A stretch of DNA of 64,000 nucleotides from Monodelphis domestica (GCF_027887165.1 NC_077229.1:344639380-344703379); one strand, 5' to 3'; shown: positions 34,411 to 47,200, counted from the first letter of the stretch. Notes: generated by a model not told the origin, from the sequence alone. Program-made: numbers and translations.

Positions 34411-34508
34411 GTCCCAGAAAACTGGCTCAGTTTCTTTAAATAGCAGGGGTGGGCTATGAGTATTCCCTGAATTCCAGTTTAAGTGAGATAGAAGTACTCA
34501 GTCTTTCA

Positions 34509-34509
34509 A

Positions 34510-34542
<33 letters not shown>
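34509..34542. repeat. (AAT)n microsatellite
   Basis: About eleven uninterrupted AAT units. Confidence 0.95.
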
Positions 34543-34659
34543 TGCCAAGTTGCTTTTGAGGAACAAGATAAAACATGGAATAAAGAGGCAAGTGGATAGT
34601 CATAGAAACCTCTAAACAAATATTTAAAGGGTTGAGGACTTTAGGGTTTGAGTCCTCCT

Positions 34660-34905
34660 AGGCTGGGGCTCTGAACCTTTTTGATATCATGGGCCCACTG
34701 GGTAGTCTGGTGAAGCCTATGAACCCTTTCTCAGAATAAGAATAATGTTTTCAAATGCATAAAATAAAATAAACACCATTGCAAAAGAAACCAATTCTAT
34801 TGAAATGCAGTCATCAACATATTTTTTTTTCATATTTTCAGACCCCTGAAATCTATACATGGAAATCCCAGAAAGGGATTTGGACCTCCAGTTAAAAACT
34901 TCCAT
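34660..34905 (+). repeat. hAT-like non-autonomous repeat, old
   Basis: GGGGCTCTGAACCTTTTTGA, then GGTGAAGCCTATGAACCCTT and AAATGCATAAAATAAAATAA. The same series of words recurs at 49945-50110 and 21720-21893. The family assignment is from memory of similar mammalian repeats. Confidence 0.5.
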
Positions 34906-35084
34906 CCTAGACTATTCTTGAACCTGAACTTTGCCCTCACTCACAATGACCATTCATTAAAACTATGGTAGTCATTCCTCTCCCCAAGATTCAGGTAGTC
35001 ATGCCAGTCAATCATGGTAGTATCTGTTCAACAGTTACATGATAACATAACACAGTAGCAACAATTTTATAAAAAAAATTATAT

Positions 35085-36068
35085 CAAGCCATTCTCCAAT
35101 TGATAAATGGGCAAGGGATGTGAATAGGCAACTTTCAGTTAAAGAAATCAAAACTATTAATAAACACATGAAAAAGTGCTCTAAATCTCTTATAATCAGA
35201 GAGATGCAAATCAAAACAACTCTGAGGTATCACCTCACACCTAGCAGATTGGCTAACATGACAGCAAAGGAAAGTAATGAATGCTGGAGGGGATGTGGCA
35301 AAGTAGGGACATTAATTCATTGCTGGTGGAGTTGTGAATTGATCCAACCATTCTGGAGGGCAATTTGGAACTATGCCCAAAGGGTGCTAAAAGACTGTCT
35401 GCCCTTTGATCCAGCCATAGCATTGCTGGGTTTGAACCCCAGAGAGATAATAAGGAAAAAAAAAAACATGTACACGAATATTCATAGCTGTGCTCTTTGT
35501 GGTGGCCAAAAAATTGGAAAACGAGGGGATGCCCTTCAATTGGGGAATGGCTGAACAAATTGTGGTATATGTTGGTGATGGAATACTATTGTGCTAAAAG
35601 GAATAATAAAGTGGAGGAATTCCATGGAGACTGGAACAACCTCCAGGAATTGATGCAGAGTGAAAGGAGCAGAACCAGGAAAACATTGTACACAGAGACT
35701 GAAACATTATGGCACAATAAAATGTAATGGACTTCTCCATTAGTGACAATGCAGTGATCTGAACAACTCAGAGGGATTTACAAGAAAGAACACTATCCAT
35801 ATTCAGAGGAAAAACTGTGGGAGTAAAAACACCAAAGAAAAACAACTGCTTGACTACATGGGTCAAGGGGATATGGCTGGGGATGTAGACTCTAAATGAA
35901 CATCCTAATGCAAACACCAACTACATGGAAATAGGTTCTGAACAAGGACACATGTAAAACCCAGTGGAATTGTTCAGAGGCTATTGGGGGGGGAGGGGAG
36001 GGAGAGAAAGAATATGATTCTTGTAACCAAGGAATAATGTTCTAAATTGACTAAATAAAATAAAAAAA
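35085..36068 (+). mobile_element. L1 fragment, decayed
   Basis: Plus-sense end of ORF2 with 3' UTR, about 1 kb. The reading frame shifts near 35500 (frames 35120-35554 and 35497-35727), and differences from the young copies are scattered throughout. The Cys-rich knuckle is visible at about 35280-35340. It ends in AAATAAAATAAAAAAAAG. It lies antisense to SERPINB5. Confidence 0.88.
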
Positions 36069-36613
36069 AGAAATGTATAATTTACAAAATGCCTCTATCT
36101 TAATAAACCTATGAGGTAGGCAATTCATTGTTATCCCCATTTCACAGATGGTGAAACTGAGGTCCATAGAAGTTGAGTAACTGACCCCTGGTCACAAAGC
36201 TAGTGATTATGGCTGTGGGTCATTTTCTCACATGTCTTAGGGATCTATCAGAAGAATAACACATATTCCTTACTGTGAAAGAGCTTAAAATCTCAGAGCA
36301 AGAATGTGATATATTCACACAAATATTATTAATAGAAGATAAAATGTGAAAAAGCAATAAGAAAAATATAAAGTACTATGAGATTAAGGAAGAGAGACTT
36401 TCTATTGACTCGGGTAGCTGAAGGCCACCTGGAGGAGGTGATATTTTGAATCAGATGTTTAAAGATGGACAGGAACTGAATAGGCAGCGATGAAGGAAGG
36501 ACATTTTGGGCTGAAACAATAGTATTTGCAATAGCACAGAAACAAGAAAATTAGACGGGCATTCAGGGATAGTAATATGAGATGACTGAAGATTAAAGGG
36601 TGTAATGAGGATG

Positions 36614-37010
36614 TGACATATTTTTCAGCCAATCTGAAATAAAACAAAGAAGCAAAGTTCCAAGCCAATAGCAGGTTTATTGAGAGAGACCAGGTATCTC
36701 TCAGAAAAGTTGGGTCATTAAGTTTTCCTCCCAGCCTAAAACAATTGAATGAGAGTTTCCCCCTCTTTTTATACACTAAAATTACAACATTTAAGATCCC
36801 ATCCCAATGTTCAACCACCCTAGGTCTCAGTGGGCAGAAGATATGTTTAGGAACAATGGGTGGGAGTTCCACTTAGGGATCATGGGTGGGGGAATCCATT
36901 TAGGATGAATGGGAAGGAGATATATTTGGGATGAATGGGAGGGAGACCTATTTTCTAGCAATGATTGGGTTCTGTCTTCTTGAAGAGATGCACTGAGTCT
37001 TGGTTGGCCA
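36614..37010 (-). repeat. Solo LTR, minus sense, 5-bp target duplication
   Basis: Reads TGGCCAACC to ATATGTCA on the minus strand, flanked by GGATG at 36609-36613 and 37011-37015. It has a TATA box (GTATAAAAAGAGG near 36767) and AATAAA near 36679. Its middle holds a degenerate tandem of ATGGGTGGGAG-like units (36850-36950). Confidence 0.7.
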
Positions 37011-37100
37011 GGATGGCCTTCAAGTAGACATGCTAGGTCAGGAACTCATATTAATGAGAGGTTCAAAGCACCATAACTCTTCTAGATGTGCCCTGTATGG

Positions 37101-37835
37101 TGTAACGATGAGATTAACTCTCCCCTGCCCATTTTTAGATTTAATCACCAGAAGTGTATACACCCCACTTACACTGGAGTAGGGGAGGTCTGTGACTCAT
37201 GTGTGCAAAAGTGGGTGATGAATCAGAACCCACAGACTGTACCTTGGGCAGTCCTAAGCAGTTAGCTTAGTTAGTTAGCTCTAATTGGTACCCGTAAAAG
37301 TGTAGGAAGGCACAGGAAGTGACACCAAAGAAGTGTCTTTAAAAGGAGTTACAACTTCCTGTGAGGTAGTTCTTCATCTCTGGAGTTCCGAGTTCAAGTT
37401 GGAGGCTGATGAAGAATCTGCTTACTGGACCTGAGACCCTGGCCTTGGTGAGGTTGTTCTTAAATCTCTCCCTTAGAACTACCATGTAAATAAGTGAAAA
37501 AGATTGACTCCTTTCCTGGATTTTCTGAAGGGACTAGCCTCAGGAGAGGCCTCCCCTCTTAAGAGAGGCTTTGTGACTGACACTCTTGCTTTATTCATCC
37601 CCAGGCCCTTGGCTCAAGGCTGAGGTCCATCTGGCTGAGGACTAATTAGTCCTGCCTGGGTTGAGCCAGGGGTCGGAACAAAATACTTAGTATGTAGGTT
37701 AGATAGCCTATCCCCTCTCTGATTTTCTTACTTTCACTCTTTCTATATTTTATATATAAATCGCTAAAAAATCATTTGGAATTGATTCAAGTCCTGGTGA
37801 CCAAACTCTTAAATAATCTAGTCCAGCTCCTTACA
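37101..37835 (+). repeat. Solo LTR, family 2, 4-bp target duplication
   Basis: TGTAACGATGAGATTAACTC to CCTTACA, flanked by ATGG at 37097-37100 and 37836-37839. Related to the LTRs at 3459 and 7430. Confidence 0.75.
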
Positions 37836-39054
37836 ATGGTCATGACCCTTGGGCATACTGCCTAATATGTATGATATAGAGTTGTAGTGAAAAGGAGGAA
37901 GTAGCTAGATTTACCATGTAAATTAAAATTTTCCTTACAAAATATAATTTCTAGGATTCTATTAATCTTACTCTAATTCTGTTAATCATTGGTTAATCAT
38001 TATTCCAGATCAATCACTTCTTTTGGCTAAATACTTATTGATTCTAGAATCTGAAGTTTCATTTAAATGGGTCAGGGGTCAGAGATTCTTTCTCTTCCAG
38101 AAGGAGTGGGAAAGAGAGTTGACTAGGTAAAATAGGGCCAGACCTGGATAGGCTCTATCTCTTTTAGAACTGCACAGGCAACTTCAGGCACTAACCATTT
38201 AGTGGCTTTTAATTTCAAGGGAATTATGATAGGATTGGATTACAAAAATTGCATTAGAAAGATCAATCTGACAAAAATGTGTCAGATGGGACTCTCCAGG
38301 GATACCAGGTAGGAGGTTATTATAATAATCCCAGTGAGTTGATCACCTTGGTAGCAGTGAGAATGAAAAGGACTATTGTAGATTCCATAGAAGGCCCCAT
38401 CCAGGGTTCTAATCAGACACTGACTTACCACTTTTATGATCATGAACACCTTCCTTAATCTCTCTCCCAGTTCTAGTTTCATTGTCTATAAAACAGGGAT
38501 GGTAATACTTGCCCTGCCTACATCACAGTGTGGATGCAGGGAAAGTGCTTTGCAAACCTTTGAGTGCTACAAAAATGTGATTTCTTATTTGAGAAACACT
38601 ATGGAAGCTGTAATGGGCAGAATTTGGTCACTGACAGACTGTAGGGGGAACAAGGAAGAGAGTAGAGTCAATGGTAATAGGGAGCCAAAGTGCCTAACAC
38701 AAACAGGAAAGACAGAAGGAGAGAGAACTAAATTTAGGTACAGAAGCCACATTATCTCCAGAAAAGCAACAGCTGAAACCACAAGAGTGAGTAAAATGAG
38801 AGAGAGAAAAGAAAAGGACTGAGAACTGAAATCTGGGGAACAAAGACATTTTGAGGATGAGGGAAAAGAAGAGGAAGCATTTGAGGAGAGAGTGAAGGAG
38901 CCACCAAAACAAGAGAAGAAAATCTACAGAATTCAATATCACAAAAACCACGGGACAAGTTTCAAGGACCTGGTGGGTCACCAGAGCATCAAAAAGAGCA
39001 AAGGGCAAAGAATGAGAAGTAGATGGTCCCTTGTGAAGGTTTTGAGCAAACAAA

Positions 39055-40390
39055 TATTTGACTCGATTGAACAAGCACTTATTAAAACTCTGTGTAAAAC
39101 TCTTGGCCAGGTGCTGTGGATATACATCAAACTAAAAACAAAACATTCCCTACCCTCACAGACCAAATATTAGATGGGGATGTAACATGCACACAGATAC
39201 TAAATTCAAGGTAATTCAAGAAGGAAAAGAATATTACTATCCAAAGGGATCCAGATAGTAGTCAGGGAGCAGGTGACACCTGATCTGAGCCTGGAAGAAG
39301 ACTAGGACGCCAAGAAGCCCAGAGGAGAAGAGGCTGCTTTCTAGGTAATGATGATAGAGCACTGCTTGTACAAATGCATGAAAGTGGGAGATGAGCCCAT
39401 GAAAGTGGACTTCAGGGAATGACTAGTTCTTCTGTTTGGCAGGGAAGGAGAGTATGTGAAAGGAAATGGTGTAAAATAATCTAGAAAAATGTGGAGAGCC
39501 TGAAATGTTAGCCTGAGGAGTCTGAAGTTTATCCTAAAGGCAATAGGGAGTTATTGAACATTTTTCAGCTCTAGAATGACATTGTCAGACCTGTGCCTTA
39601 GGAAGATTATTTTGGCAGCTGTGTGGAGATATTTTGAGGAGGGCAAAAACTGGAAGAGAAACTAATTGCAATGAAATGTGAGAGATGTTAGAAGTAGAAT
39701 TGATAAGGCATTGATTGGATTTTCGTATTGAGGAAGGGGAGGGGTTCAAAGATAAGGCAAAAGTAAGATCCTACTCAGACATTTGAGGATGGTAATGCCC
39801 TCATCAGAAAGAGGAAATTTCTTCTGAACCTGAAAATATATGTTCCTTTTTAGATATGCTGACTTTGAGTTACTGATGGGACAGATATCTGGGTAGAGAT
39901 GTCAAACATGTAGTTGGTAATGCAAGACTGGAATTCAAGAATGACAGTCAGTCAGTTAATAAACATGTGTATGAATGTGTGTATGTATATATGTGTATAT
40001 AAATATATGATATATGATATTTACACATGTATTTATAAACATTAGGACTAGATATGTGAAATTAAAAGTCATTTACAGAGAGAGAATAAAAGAAGGGGTG
40101 GGAAGAAATAAGATTATCAGATGAGAAAATGTAGAGAGAAAGGGGCCAAGAACAGACAGAGCAATACCCACATTTGGGGGGTGGGGGTGGGGAGGAATTC
40201 TATGAACCAGAGAAAGAAACCAAGAATGTTTACTGAATGCCTACCATCTGCTTGAGCACTGGAGAGTACAAGGAAGCATAAGATACAATCCTTGACTCCC
40301 CACAATTTGTAAATTGGATGAAGAGATGATATCGATACAAATAGTCCTGATACAAGGATTATATCATTGCCAGGTTAGATAAGAAGTGGA
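39055..40390 (-). repeat. Antisense L2 LINE copies
   Basis: Starts with an L2 tail (CAAGCACTTATTAAAACTCT) and follows L2 order to about 40195 (AGGGGCCAAGAACAGACAGA, antisense of the GSVLGP block). A second L2 tail begins at about 40225. An AT-rich (TATG)n-like patch lies at 39965-40040. Confidence 0.6.
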
Positions 40391-40393
40391 ATT

Positions 40394-40605
40394 TGTTGTT
40401 TTTTAGTCCGTTCAGTCATATCCAACTCTTTGTGACCCCATTTGGAGTTTTCTTGGTAAAGGAACTGGAGCAGTTTGCCATTTACTTTTCCAGCTCATTT
40501 TACAGAAAAGGAAACTGAGGCAAATAGGGTTAAGTGATTTGTCCAGAGTAACATAGCTAGTAGGTATCTCAGGTCACATCTTAACTCAGGAAGATAAATC
40601 CCAAT
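40394..40605 (-). repeat. SINE type B
   Basis: Antisense tail TTGTTGTTTTTTAGTCCGTT, then TCTTTGTGACCCCATTTGGA and TTTTACAGAAAAGGAAACTG. Confidence 0.8.
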
Positions 40606-40619
40606 AAATGAGATATGAG

Positions 40620-40820
40620 TTCATATAAGTAAAAGAACTTATGGCATGAAAAGAGCATTGATTTGGAATAAAAGACCTGGTATTACATCCTGATTCTGTT
40701 CTTTCCCTCTTGAGTCTGAGTAAGTCACTTTTCCCCCTGTGGAATAATGGCCCTCATCTATAAAACAAAGGGGTGGGACTAGATGCTCTGTAACATTTCT
40801 CCAAACTCTGAATCCTATGA
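40620..40820 (+). repeat. Old SINE/MIR-like copy
   Basis: CCTGGTATTACATCCTGATT, GAGTAAGTCACTTTTCCCCC and GGGACTAGATGCTCTGTAAC follow the order of the CORE-SINE region. Confidence 0.5.
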
Positions 40821-41107
40821 TCCCATAGTCCATTCCCATCTAAAAATAAAGAATGCTTATAAAGAGGATATTATAGCTATATAGTCACTTCGTTTCATCA
40901 GAGGAACAACTTCCTAATTAAAGACCTGTCTTGTCTCCTCCTCTATATATCTGGTCTAAGTATGTCTAGGTGAAATTCTCATATTCCTTTGAAGAAGATC
41001 TATAAGAATAAAGCTTCTAAGGTTACTTCCAGCTCTTAAGTTCTGTGACTTGGTGAATGAAGATATCTGGAACACAGTCAATGATCTCTTCAGGTCTTGA
41101 GAGAGAG

Positions 41108-42140
41108 GTAGCACAGAGAACCAGGCATGGAATTGCTGGGGGCCATCAGACCACGATGCCTTGACAGAGTCATGCGTGGTAGCTAGGGAGACCACAGAGT
41201 GGTCCTTGGTGAGATGTGATTGCCCACCCAACCCCCTTTGCATGACCTCTTTCATCAATGTCCCTTACCTATGAATTGGCATGATTATTATTCCCCCTGG
41301 TCTCAAAAGAAATAATGCAAGAGCAAAATACCTGTACCCTAATTCCCTAAAACATCACCAAAAGATCAGACCCTTAAATCCAATCTCAAAAAAGACTATC
41401 ATGGGTTAACTTTTATTTAGGTACATAATTCCCAGCAAAACCGCAGCTACAGGTCAAGCCCAAAACTTTCTCATGAAGCCAGCACACAAATCAGTCATAA
41501 AGGCCCATACGATACATACAGGTACAGTACAGGCACACTAAGCTTCAATATGCCTCAGTGACTCAATTACACAAATCAGTAACTCAGAAACTTCCTAGTA
41601 AGCTACCTGTGACAAAATAATTTATCTTGTATTCTGTCTTTAATCACAACACAAAAATATAGAATGTTAATCAAGTGATTTGTTAAAAGTTAATGTATCA
41701 CTTTTCCAATTATCTCTCTTTGAACATGTGTGTTAGGTAATGTGTTTGCATGCCAAGAAAATGGGTATAAAAATAAATCCCAGGCTTGGGAATGGTGGAG
41801 CAGCTGTCAAGATGCAAAGCAGTCCCATGGCCATAATGATTAAGCTGTCTTCTGTTTGTTATTTATTTTGACTGATCATTCACCACCTGTTGGGAACCCT
41901 GGAGTCATGAGCGAGGCTGGACCCTGACCGCAGCATGGAATTAAGAAAATATGAGTTCAAATCCAGCCTCATATACTTTCTAACTCTGTGATCCTGGGCA
42001 AGTCACTTTCCTTCTTTACTTTTCTCATCTATAAAATGGGGATTGGAATACACCCCACCTAGCAGGGTGATGAGGATAAAATGAGATAATATTTGTAAAG
42101 TATTTGTCACATAGTAGACACTTAATCAATGTTTATTCCC
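41108..42140 (+). repeat. SINE split by a solo LTR
   Basis: The head (GAGGTAGCACAGAGAACCAG) lies at 41108-41133. The remainder (GAGTTCAAATCCAGCCTC, then CTGGGCAAGTCACTTTCC) lies at 41936-42140. Removing the LTR and one target copy restores a continuous SINE/MIR-like unit. Confidence 0.75.
41134..41935 (+). mobile_element. Solo LTR of a class II-type retrovirus
   Basis: 802 bp, TGCTGGGGGCC to GACCGCAGCA, flanked by perfect 6-bp duplications TGGAAT (41128-41133 and 41936-41941). A TATA-like GGTATAAAAATAAATCC lies at about 41765, with AATAAA overlapping. A 6-bp duplication is typical of class II (ERVK-like) elements. No internal viral genes. Confidence 0.85.
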
Positions 42141-42243
42141 TTCTCTTACCTTCTTATCAAGATCTAGGATCCTGTATTTGGGGATACCTAAACTTAACAT
42201 CTTTTAGATGGATAAAAGCTTAAATAATGAGAAGTCTACCTAT

Positions 42244-42254
42244 GGGGGGGGGGG
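42244..42254. repeat. G-run
   Basis: Eleven or so consecutive G residues after CTAT. Confidence 0.85.
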
Positions 42255-42359
42255 ATGGGGTCCAGGCCTATAATTTGATCAGTGTAAGAAGTGGATTTGA
42301 CAATTCATCTTGGTTTTAGAGAGTTGACTGGTCACTTAAGAGCACAGTCATAAGAGGAA

Positions 42360-42885
42360 GGGGGAAAGGAATGAGCATTGCCTACACTTTACAAATATTA
42401 TCTCAATTGATTCCCACCAGTTCCACAAGAAAATGAGGCAGACAGAGATTAAATGATTTACACAGAGTCATATATCTCCTATCTGACAAAGGATTTTAAC
42501 TTAAGTCTTCCTTGTCTACAGACCCAATAATCTATCCACTGCACCATGTAGCTTCCTCAGTCAATGCATGCCAGAGACAGGACTTAACATGGTCCAAGAT
42601 TGGCCCTCTATCCGCTAAGTAACTCTAGATTAGGTTGTTCAGTTATTTCAATTATGTCCAACTCTTTGTGATCCTTTTTTGAGATTTTTCTTGGCATAGA
42701 TACTGGAGTAGTTTGCCATTTTCTTTTCTCACCCATTTGGCAGATGAGGCAACTGAAGTGAACAGGCTGAAATGACTTGCCAAGGGTCACATAGCTAGTA
42801 AGTATTTGAGACCAAATTTGAACTCAGAAAGAGGAGTGTTCCTGACTCCTGGCTCAGCTCTATCCATTGTGCCACCTATTTGCCT
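42360..42885 (-). repeat. Two SINEs: MIR-like and type B
   Basis: 42360-42560 is a diverged antisense SINE ending CTATCCACTGCACCATGTAG. 42632-42885 is an antisense type B copy (TCTTTGTGATCC; GGCATAGATACTGGAGTAGT). Confidence 0.7.
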
Positions 42886-43779
42886 ATGATTAGGAACTAT
42901 CAATCAAATTAACACAGTCCAATAGTGAGAAGAGTATAAATGCAATCTCAGTCAATATATGTAGGTTTTGATACTCATCTTTATCAACTACATCACAGGA
43001 AAAATAGTGATGAACTTTCTTTTATCCCATCTTCAAAGATAGTCCAAATCTAAAGGCTAAAGTCATATGGATGAATATGACCTAAATTTGCAATTTAAAC
43101 AAAATGTAAAAAGCTGAGAACTGAGAAAAAAATATCATTAGTGAACCCCCTAGAACTGAGCTCTTACTGGTGACTGCCTTTTCAAAAAACATAGTACATG
43201 ATGACAAAGATAACACAAAGCATAGATATCTTGAGTGTGAGACTGTATTATAGACATAAATCTCTGTGCCTGAAAAAGCTATTCAAAGGAAAGAGATATT
43301 TCCATTGAAAATATTAATGCTTTCCAATGTAAGCATCCTCTCCTAGACATGCCGTCGTCTCCTTCCTCCCACTCTCCCCATCATTAGATTAAGGAAACAA
43401 AAATGAAACCAAGTATACTCAGTGCTGGCTCATCGTCAGAATTCTCATTAGAAACCCAGGGAATCCAAAGCAGAGGCAGAGATCCTGAAATGTCTTTTTG
43501 GACCCCTACCTGATTTCTTTGCCCTCTAGTCATGTGACCTATTTGCTAGCAAATCACATAACCTCCCCTCAATGGGATTATACCATCCATTAGAAAAGTA
43601 AAATACTGAAAGAGATATTCATTGAAAAAGATCGATGGATATATATTTAATTTATTTGTTACATTAAAGTTCTTAGGTATCTCTCTCCCTTTCTCCCCTC
43701 CAACTATAAGAGAAGGCATCATTTGACAAAGAGATTAATATTTTACTGAAAACTACGTCTTGCCTGTTTTGATTTATCA

Positions 43780-44130
43780 GTTCTTTTTCTAGAGGTAGAC
43801 ATATACAAGTTATTTTTTAAACAATATTTCTTTTTCTGAATACAAATGTTCATTTGGTTCTACTCATTTCTCTCTTCACAATGTCATTCATGTCTTTCCT
43901 TGTTTTCCATTTAATTAACCTGCTTGTCATTTCTTAGGACACAGGAATTTCCCATTACAATCATATGCCACAACCCTCAATTTCCAGTTCTTTGCTCTAA
44001 CAAAGAGAGCTGCTATAAATATTTTAAAACATATAGATTCTTTCCCTTTTTCTCTGATCACAATGAATGTAAGAGTGGTTATTGCTGGGTTTTCAAAGGG
44101 TATATCTTGAGTTATTCATCTCCCCAGATT
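43780..44130 (-). repeat. Old L1 fragment
   Basis: Antisense L1 3' words: CCTCAATTTCCAGTTCTTTG, AAGAGAGCTGCTATAAATAT and ATTGCTGGGTTTTCAAAGGG. Confidence 0.6.
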
Positions 44131-45084
44131 AAATTCCATCCTTGAGTCTGTATTGTTTCCCTTTACAGAAGAGAAAATCCAACTATGATTCATTTCAACA
44201 AAGATTTATTAAGTTCAAGCTAGGTGTATAGCATTGGTTTTTGGAAATTTCCAAGGTAGGCTCAAAGCAGATCAATTAACTTTTTCTCTAAATCTGATTT
44301 TACAAAATAGACTTAGCCCTTCTTATCATTTTTAAAGTAGGTATTTGCTTTAAAGACCAGGGAGGTTCACAAATGTCATTGTGATGCTCTCTGTGACTTG
44401 TATCTTCATTTAGCTTAGCTAACATTAGCAAATTGATAAGAAAAAAAACCAGAGATTGAAAGTATGCCAAATAGCAAATTATTATTAAAGTTAAAGCATG
44501 TGGTATTCCCTTCTATTAATGAACAGTGACTACAAAAGCAGGAAATGCCATATAGTATCAGTGAAAATTGTACTGTTATTTGGTTTTGCTTAACTCTTTT
44601 AGGGAGATTTGTAACTGCCATATAAAAACAAAATGCATCAGTATTTCCTTTAAGTTTTTATTTCCTTTTAAGAAAAAGCACACCAAACAAAATGTGGAGC
44701 AGGAATCTCCAACCATTAGCTTGGAATAAGCCAGTAAATCTTAAAGTTTTATCTCATAGATTTTCAAGCAGCTGCCAGCCAATTCCATCCCCATCCCAAG
44801 GATTCACAATGGAAAGCACAGCTGACATCAGCACTCTTTCCCCAACATTCCACTTAATTGTCAACAATTACCCCTTCTATCTCACCCTAAAAAGATACTA
44901 TTAGCAACTGATCATCGTAAGTCTTCAAGAACATGAAAAGCAGCTCCCTCCAAAAAAGACTAAGGATTCTCATAGGAGAGAAATATTCAAACGATCTACC
45001 ATCTCATCAATTCAGGTGATCTAAATCACAACCCATCTATACCTGCCCTTGCCCATGACATACCAAAAGGTCACCTCTAATGGT

Positions 45085-45655
45085 GCCCCTTGTGATATCC
45101 ATCATTTGGGGAAGGGCTCCACAAGTTGTGGCATATGATTGTAATGGAATACTACTAAGCTACAAGAAATTATGTAAAGGATGATGTAAGAAAAACCTGA
45201 AAAGACCTACATGAACTGATGCAAAGCAAAGGGAATAGAACCAGAACACTACACAGTAAGGGCAATACTACAATGATAAACATTTTTTATGACTTAGTGG
45301 TTCTTGGCAATACAGTGACTTAAGACTCAAGGACTCATGATGAAAAACACTATTGTCTCCAGAGAAAGTACTGCTGGAGTCTGAATGCAGGCTGAGACAT
45401 ATTAGATTTCACTTTACTTCTTCACTGCTTTTGTTTGTTCCAATTCTCTTTTCCAAAATGCCTAATGCGGAAAGATGTTTTACACTATTACACATGTAAA
45501 ATCTATAGCAGATTTCTTACTTTCTCAGATTAGGGAAAAGGGAAAAAGGTGAGGGAGGGTGAGAATTTGACTCAAACAAAAACTAAGGATAAAAATTGTT
45601 TTTTCATGTAATTGAGGAAAATAATTAAAAGTTTTAAATAATTTAAAAAAAACAC
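45085..45655 (+). repeat. Old L1 3' end
   Basis: ACAAGTTGTGGCATATGATT, GTAATGGAATACTACTAAGC, then a 3' region ending AATTAAAAGTTTTAAATAAT and an A-tail. Confidence 0.65.
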
Positions 45656-45814
45656 TTCATGGTGAGGCATCCATTTAGTAAGGATAACTAAATTGCCTCA
45701 AACTGGTAGTGGCATAATTTAAGAGAAATAAGGACATCAACTTTCTGAATATGTGTTGGAGTTCTCTTACTGCCAAGAACAGAGCATTTGTCCTAGAGAC
45801 TGTAATAGAAGAAA

Positions 45815-45955
45815 AGAAAACAGATTGAGAGCCAAGTCAGGTGATGGGAGGTCTTGGGTTCAAAGCTTACCTCAGATGCAAGTTACTTAACCCCCATTGC
45901 CTAGCCCTTACAGCTCTTCTGCCTTAGAATCAATAAGACAGATGATAAGGATTTG
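45815..45955 (+). repeat. SINE type A, head missing
   Basis: GGGAGGTCTTGGGTTCAAAG, CCATTGCCTAGCCCTTACAG and CTTCTGCCTTAGAATCAATA. Confidence 0.75.
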
Positions 45956-46137
45956 GAAAAAAATGAAAAGAAAACTATTTGAGGGATTGTCATACATTTT
46001 ATGTTCATCAGGAGGGCTACAGTGTGAGATGACCAAGTTTCCCAAGATATATTTCCTGCAACCTTTGGATTCATAATACAAATCATTGTTGCAAAAAAAG
46101 GGGGGATGCCCTTGTTATGCTAGAAGCCTCCCTTACT

Positions 46138-46352
46138 TTTTTTTTAAATCCTTACCTTCTGTCTTGGAATCAATATCAGGTATTGGTTCTAAGGCTAGAA
46201 GAGTGGTAATGTCTAGGCAGTGGGGGTGGGGTGGGGGCTCAAGTGACTTGCCCAGGGTCACACAGCTGGGAAGTGTCTGAGGCCACATTTTAACCCAGGA
46301 CCTTCTCTCTGGGTCTGGCTCTCAATCCACTGAGCTACCCAGCTGGCCCCCC
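46138..46352 (-). repeat. SINE type A
   Basis: Antisense: CCTTACCTTCTGTCTTGGAA, then CTTGCCCAGGGTCACACAGC and GAGCTACCCAGCTGGCCCCC. Confidence 0.85.
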
Positions 46353-46359
46353 TTCCTCA

Positions 46360-47200
46360 CTTTTTCCTAGCAGGCAGAGAACACATAACACACGCACATA
46401 CACACACACAAGACCAATGTTTTCATTTTTAACTTCTCTCTCGCATTATACAAGCCCTTCCAAACCTGGAAATAAGAGCTTCCCTAATATGAAGTGGCAC
46501 ATAACCACACTGGTTTTAAAAATCAATGCTTAGCAAAGTACTGACTATTAAACAATCCCCACGTGTCTTTTTTGCGCAGCTCCCTTGGGAATCTAGTGAG
46601 TGCCACTGCATCATCAATAGTGAACTATCTTTTTTAAAAATTATCTTTCCAGGAAAGGAAATGCTCTGAATTTTCAGAATAATTGATGGATACATTTGAA
46701 TGCAAAACTTATAGCATAACTGGGCGTTATTGTTCTATGAGAACATTTGGATACAATGACCTAAACTTGCAAAGGAGAAAAATTAACTTTGATCCCTCTT
46801 GTGCAGATGAGGCATTATTCATTTTGCAGTGCATTTAACCTGAATGACACTGCATGAATGAAAGACTTTCATGACTTTTAAGCAATTCATGACACAATTT
46901 AATTAATGCTGTATTTCAATTAAAGGCTCAAAGCCAACTCATTGTTTGGGTGCATACCTCACTAAAGATGATGCATCAGAGAAAGGGCTTCCCTGCCCCC
47001 CAACAAGCAACCTTCCAATTGAGAATGCTTCCTGCTCTTAGGTTAGGGATGACCATGCATGAGTCACTCATGAGATCAGACGCCCTCAATATGTTGACAT
47101 ACGCCTCTCCCACAAAATTCTTCTTTATGTTTTGGAAAGGTCATTTCAACCATTAATATTTGATGTACAAGCTAAATGGGCCTTCCTGAGAACTCCTTTC
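46360..47200. promoter_or_regulatory. Non-repetitive island in intron 1, possible enhancer
   Basis: The longest stretch in the intron without a recognised repeat, apart from a short (CA)n near 46385-46410. It holds an E-box CACGTG (about 46561), an almost perfect 13-bp palindrome ATGAGTCACTCAT (47059-47071) containing the AP-1 word TGAGTCA, and TTAATTAATG. The role is a guess from sequence alone. Confidence 0.25.

Larger units (their letters stand above)
36250..39045 (-). repeat. Antisense L2 LINE with two LTR insertions
   Basis: L2 pieces at 36250-36613, about 37840-38380 (AGAAAGATCAATCTGACAAA; GGTAGGAGGTTATTATAATA) and about 38600-39045. A MIR-like stretch lies at 38430-38590. Confidence 0.6.
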
